Shown piece by piece: positions 5,318 through 8,059 of a DNA stretch of 8,059 nt. Position numbers and translations under genes: made by a program. Under the pieces are notes generated by a model, which ran no database searches, was not told the origin of the DNA, and saw only the letters and a list, made by a program, of their open reading frames with translations. Origin of the DNA: DASZZZ01 sp036260375. Lineage in GTDB: Bacteria; Actinomycetota; CADDZG01; WHSQ01. Position 1 is the stretch's first letter. Each line of letters opens with the position of its first letter. The DNA is taken from NCBI GenBank assembly GCA_036260375.1, contig DASZZZ010000098.1, positions 1-8,059 on the forward strand, written 5' to 3'.

Positions 5318-6652
5318 ATGACGAACACACCCAGCTCGAGGCGGCGCGTCGTCATCGCGGGGGCGGCGGGGCGCGACTTCCACAACTTCAACGTCCACTA
5401 CCGCGACGACGACGCGGTCGAGGTCGTGGCGTTCACCGCGACGCAGATCCCGGGCATCGAAGGGCGCCGGTACCCGCCGGAGCTCGCCGGCGCGCGCTAT
5501 CCCGACGGCATCCCCATCCTTCCCGAGGACGACCTCGAGGACGTCGTGCGAGACGCGGGGGCCGAGGAGGTCGTGTTCGCGTACTCCGACGTGTCGCACG
5601 AGCACGTCATGCACCTCGGGTCGCGCGCGCTCGCGTCGGGATGCGACTACGTCATGCTCGGCCCCCGCTCGACGATGCTCCCGGCCACGGTGCCGGTCGT
5701 CGCGGTGTGCGCGGTGCGCACCGGCTCGGGCAAGTCTCAGACGACGCGCGCGGTCGCGCGCATCCTCAAGTCCGCGGGCAAGAAGGTCGCGGTCGTGCGC
5801 CACCCGATGCCGTACGGCGACCTCGTACGCCAGCGCGCGCAGCGCTTCGAGACCTACGACGACCTCGTCGCGGCGGAGTGCACGATCGAGGAGCGGGAGG
5901 AGTACGAGCCGCACCTGGCGCACGGCTCCATCGTGTTCGCCGGCGTCGACTACGGCGAGATACTCGAGCGGGCGCAGTCGGAGGCCGACGTCGTGCTGTG
6001 GGACGGGGGCAACAACGACCTGCCGTTCTACGAGCCCGACGTGCACGTCGTCGTCGTCGACCCGCTGCGGCTCGGCCACGAGACGCGCTATCACCCCGGC
6101 GAGGCGAACCTGCGCATGGCCGACGTCGTCGTCGTCAACAAGATCGACAGCGCGGCTCCCGACGACGTCGACGAGCTCAAGAAGACGGTGTCGCGGCTCA
6201 ACGCGCGCGCCGACGTCGTCGACGCGCGCTCGCCGGTCACGCTCGAGTCGGCGGCCGAGGTGGCCGGCAAGAGGGTGCTCGTGGTCGAGGACGGCCCGAC
6301 GCTCACGCACGGCGAGATGAGCTACGGCGCGGGCGTCGTCGCGGCGCGCGACGCGGACGCCGCCGAGATCGTCGACCCGCGCCCGTGGGTGCGCGGCGAG
6401 ATCGAGGCGACGTTCCGCGCCTACCCGAACATCGGACCGCTGCTGCCGGCGATGGGCTACTCGGAGCGCCAGCGGCGCGACCTCGCCGAGACGATCAACT
6501 CGTCCGACGTCGACGCGGTCGTGATCGCGACGCCGATCGACCTCCGCAAGGTGTGCGACATCCGCAAGCCCGCGTACCGTGTCACGTACGAGCTCGACGT
6601 CGTGTCGACGCCCGGTCTCGACGACCTGCTGCGAACGCGGCTCGGACTGTAG
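5318..6652 (+). CDS. COG2403 P-loop protein, cyclic 2,3-diphosphoglycerate synthetase-like
   Basis: The product is a 444-residue P-loop NTPase of the family that includes cyclic 2,3-diphosphoglycerate synthetase of hyperthermophilic methanogens and many uncharacterised bacterial proteins labelled predicted GTPase. The N-terminal domain (about 8-125) starts RRRVVIAGAAGRDFHNFNV and contains FTATQIPGIEGRRYPPELAG and PEDDLEDVV. The nucleotide domain has a P-loop CAVRTGSGKSQTTR (131-144, K139, S140), a Walker B-like strand VVLWDGGNND (D229), and VVVVNKIDSA (270-279), an NKxD motif that suggests guanine specificity. Other conserved-looking stretches are VRHPMPYGDLV, TLTHGEMSYGAG and YPNIGPLLPAMGYSERQ. 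Length fits the family. The start at MTNTPSSRRR is chosen because further upstream codons lie in the promoter region. cDPG is not an expected metabolite of a mesophilic actinobacterium, so the true reaction is unknown. It is divergent from tetR and abuts the cyclodeaminase gene tail to tail. Family assignment is good, function uncertain. Confidence 0.8.
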   Translation: MTNTPSSRRRVVIAGAAGRDFHNFNVHYRDDDAVEVVAFTATQIPGIEGRRYPPELAGARYPDGIPILPEDDLEDVVRDAGAEEVVFAYSDVSHEHVMHLGSRALASGCDYVMLGPRSTMLPATVPVVAVCAVRTGSGKSQTTRAVARILKSAGKKVAVVRHPMPYGDLVRQRAQRFETYDDLVAAECTIEEREEYEPHLAHGSIVFAGVDYGEILERAQSEADVVLWDGGNNDLPFYEPDVHVVVVDPLRLGHETRYHPGEANLRMADVVVVNKIDSAAPDDVDELKKTVSRLNARADVVDARSPVTLESAAEVAGKRVLVVEDGPTLTHGEMSYGAGVVAARDADAAEIVDPRPWVRGEIEATFRAYPNIGPLLPAMGYSERQRRDLAETINSSDVDAVVIATPIDLRKVCDIRKPAYRVTYELDVVSTPGLDDLLRTRLGL

Positions 6653-7939
6653 CTACTGCGCGGGGGCCGCGGCGCGCGGGTGGCCCTCGGTCAGCTCGTC
6701 GGGCGCGAGGCGTTCCACGAGCTCGCGCACGAACAGGCCGACGTCGGTGATGATGCCGACCGACTGGAACGACCCACGGTCCATCAGCTTGGTCACGACC
6801 GCCTGGTTGATGTCGACGCATACCAGGGGCACCGACGCGGGGAGGCAGTTGCCGGTGGCGATGCCGTGCAGCATCGTCCCGGCGACGATGCACATGCCGA
6901 CGAGGTCCTCCGAGCCGTCGTCGCGCGGCCCCCATATCAGCGCCCGGAGCCTCCGCTGCACCTCGTTCATGTCCGACACGGTCTCCGGCAGTGGACCGTC
7001 GTCGCGAACGCTGCCGCCGAACAGGTACGGCACGCGGTGCCGGACGAGGTGGAACACGAGCCCGTCGTCGAACACGCCGGCTTCGACGGCGGCGGCGAAC
7101 GAACCGTGGCGCCGTAGCTCGTTGATGGCGCGGATGTGGTGCTCGTGCCCGTGCTCCGCGGGGACGCCGTGGTCGAGGTGGATCCCGAGCGACGTGCCGA
7201 ACAGATTCGACTCGATGTCGTGCGCCGCGACGCCGTTGCCGGCGAACAGAGCGTCGACGTAGCCGGCGCGCACGAGGGCGGAGAGGTCGGGGGCCGAGCC
7301 GGTGTGGACGAGGGCCGGGCCGACGACCCACATGATGCGCTTGCCGGCGGCCTTGGTCGCGCGCATCTGGTCGGCGACCTGGTCGAGCAGGAGTCCCTTC
7401 GGCTTCTCGCTCGAGACGTCCGAGCCCATGAACTCGAACGCGTGGCGCTCGCCGGCGCGCGGCTTGCTCGGCGGGCTCACCCGGATGCCGAGGCCGCCCA
7501 TCACGATGCGCATCCCTCGTTCGACCTCGCTCATCGGGATCGTGCGCGCGCCACCGTCGTGCACGACGATGCCACAGTCCATCTCGGGCCGCTCGACCGG
7601 GATCCACCGACCGTCGACGCGCACCTCGGTGTCGAGGTTCGTCGTCGAGTAGAAGCCGGGCGGGAACGCGCCGTCGACGTCGGCGGTCGCGAGACGCACG
7701 TCCTCGACCGTCTCCGGGTTGGCGCCCAGGCGGCGCAGCCGCTCGATCAGCGCGGCGAGGTCGTCGTCGTCTTCCATCGTGACGCGCACGCGCGCGAACG
7801 ACGTGTCGTCGTGGCGCACGCCGAGCCGCAGCTCCAGCATCTCGTACTCGGCCGCCTGCTCGACGATCTCGTCGAGCACCTTGGGCAGCGCGAGCGAGTC
7901 GATGATGTGCCCCTCGAGCACGAGCGTCTCAGACGGCAT
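6653..7939 (-). CDS. Archaeal-type ornithine cyclodeaminase (TIGR00300, LOR/SDH family)
   Basis: The product is a 428-residue protein of the TIGR00300 family, which carries the LOR/SDH conserved region and also forms the C-terminal half of the cyanobacterial arginine-degrading enzyme AgrE/ArgZ. Characterised members convert ornithine to proline and ammonia with NAD; that activity is inferred here. The N-terminal LOR/SDH part includes LEGHIIDSLALPKVLDEI (8-25), ADVDGAFPPGFYSTTN (86-101) and RPEMDCGIVV (117-126, C122). The nucleotide-binding part has WVVGPALVHTG (204-214), DALFAGNGVAAHDIESNLFG (229-248) and LGIHLDHGV, and near the end IVAGTMLHGIATGNCLP and VCVDINQAVVTKLMDRGS. This is the single-domain form without the guanidine-removing domain of AgrE. 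The ATG at 7939 gives the normal family N-terminus; sequence further upstream is doubtful because of the terminal repeat. A Shine-Dalgarno-like GGAGGG lies 11 bases upstream. It is unrelated in sequence to classical bacterial Ocd, a mu-crystallin homologue. Confidence 0.82.
   Translation of the reverse strand: MPSETLVLEGHIIDSLALPKVLDEIVEQAAEYEMLELRLGVRHDDTSFARVRVTMEDDDDLAALIERLRRLGANPETVEDVRLATADVDGAFPPGFYSTTNLDTEVRVDGRWIPVERPEMDCGIVVHDGGARTIPMSEVERGMRIVMGGLGIRVSPPSKPRAGERHAFEFMGSDVSSEKPKGLLLDQVADQMRATKAAGKRIMWVVGPALVHTGSAPDLSALVRAGYVDALFAGNGVAAHDIESNLFGTSLGIHLDHGVPAEHGHEHHIRAINELRRHGSFAAAVEAGVFDDGLVFHLVRHRVPYLFGGSVRDDGPLPETVSDMNEVQRRLRALIWGPRDDGSEDLVGMCIVAGTMLHGIATGNCLPASVPLVCVDINQAVVTKLMDRGSFQSVGIITDVGLFVRELVERLAPDELTEGHPRAAAPAQ
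7836..7917 (-). repeat. Left arm of an 82-bp perfect inverted repeat (inside the cyclodeaminase gene)
   Basis: These 82 bases encode the 5' part of the cyclodeaminase, roughly residues 8-35. Their reverse complement is found without a single mismatch at 7978-8059. The spacer between the arms is 60 bases and contains the first codons, the ATG and the Shine-Dalgarno-like site. Identity stops immediately past 7917. Confidence 0.97.
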
Positions 7940-7950
7940 CTCTGGCGGCT

Positions 7951-7956
7951 CCCTCC
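7951..7956 (-). promoter_or_regulatory. Shine-Dalgarno-like site of the cyclodeaminase gene
   Basis: On the minus strand GGAGGG lies 11 bases before the ATG at 7939, a slightly long but usable spacing. It supports that ATG over the upstream in-frame codons, which run into the inverted-repeat arm. Confidence 0.45.
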
Positions 7957-7977
7957 GTGGGCGGGCGCGCGCCGGGG

Positions 7978-8059
7978 TCGAGGGGCACATCATCGACTCG
8001 CTCGCGCTGCCCAAGGTGCTCGACGAGATCGTCGAGCAGGCGGCCGAGTACGAGATGCT
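7978..8059 (+). repeat. Right arm of the inverted repeat: inverted copy of the cyclodeaminase 5' region
   Basis: Read on the + strand from 7980, this stretch encodes EGHIIDSLALPKVLDEI and on through AAEYEM, exactly as in the - strand gene, and it is open to the last base. It has no start codon of its own in place: the first eight codons of the real gene are missing and unrelated GC-rich sequence precedes it. Perfect identity up to the sequence end suggests a fold-back chimera or assembly-graph artefact rather than a second gene, although a truncated divergent duplicate or a hairpin end cannot be excluded from this window alone. Confidence 0.9.

Noticed and set aside
7978..8059. A second divergent copy of the cyclodeaminase gene
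   Set aside because: It lacks the start codon and first eight codons and is identical to the last base of the window, which fits a fold-back artefact better than a paralogue.

Overview
The window is very GC-rich, with strong G/C third-position bias throughout, and its genes are tightly packed. Gene content, GTG starts and TANNNT-type -10 boxes almost touching start codons suggest a high-GC actinobacterium, possibly a deep-branching lineage such as Thermoleophilia or Acidimicrobiia. That placement is an inference; no rRNA or marker gene is present. The window begins inside a gene and ends in a perfect fold-back repeat, so it looks like a whole short contig rather than a slice of a finished genome.

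Layout, left to right. (1) A + strand cluster holds the 3' end of a heavy-metal P1B-type ATPase, a stand-alone 5'-3' exonuclease whose GTG start overlaps the ATPase stop, and a histidine phosphatase that appears to start at an ATC codon behind a strong Shine-Dalgarno. (2) Next is an AlaC-type glutamate-pyruvate aminotransferase with its own apparently leaderless promoter. (3) After a 134-base convergent gap comes a - strand gene for a Sec-exported RTX-type calcium-binding protein, downstream of a TetR regulator gene. (4) A 64-base divergent region holds back-to-back promoters for tetR and for a COG2403 / cyclic-2,3-diphosphoglycerate-synthetase-like P-loop protein. (5) That gene converges, with no base between the stop codons, on a - strand gene for an archaeal-type ornithine cyclodeaminase (TIGR00300, LOR/SDH family). 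(6) The last 82 bases are an exact inverted copy of part of the 5' end of the cyclodeaminase gene.

How the genes may work together. The first three are probably one transcription unit, but their functions (metal efflux, DNA repair, phosphatase) do not form an obvious pathway. AlaC and the cyclodeaminase are both amino-acid nitrogen enzymes, on separate transcripts. The TetR protein is the natural candidate regulator of the divergent P-loop gene and of itself, and it may be cotranscribed with the RTX gene. The points most worth checking are the ATC start, the leaderless promoter set, the bacterial cDPGS-like gene paired with the cyclodeaminase, and the terminal inverted repeat, which is most likely an assembly or amplification artefact. 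I saw no convincing new defence or mobile system, CRISPR array, tRNA or rRNA.
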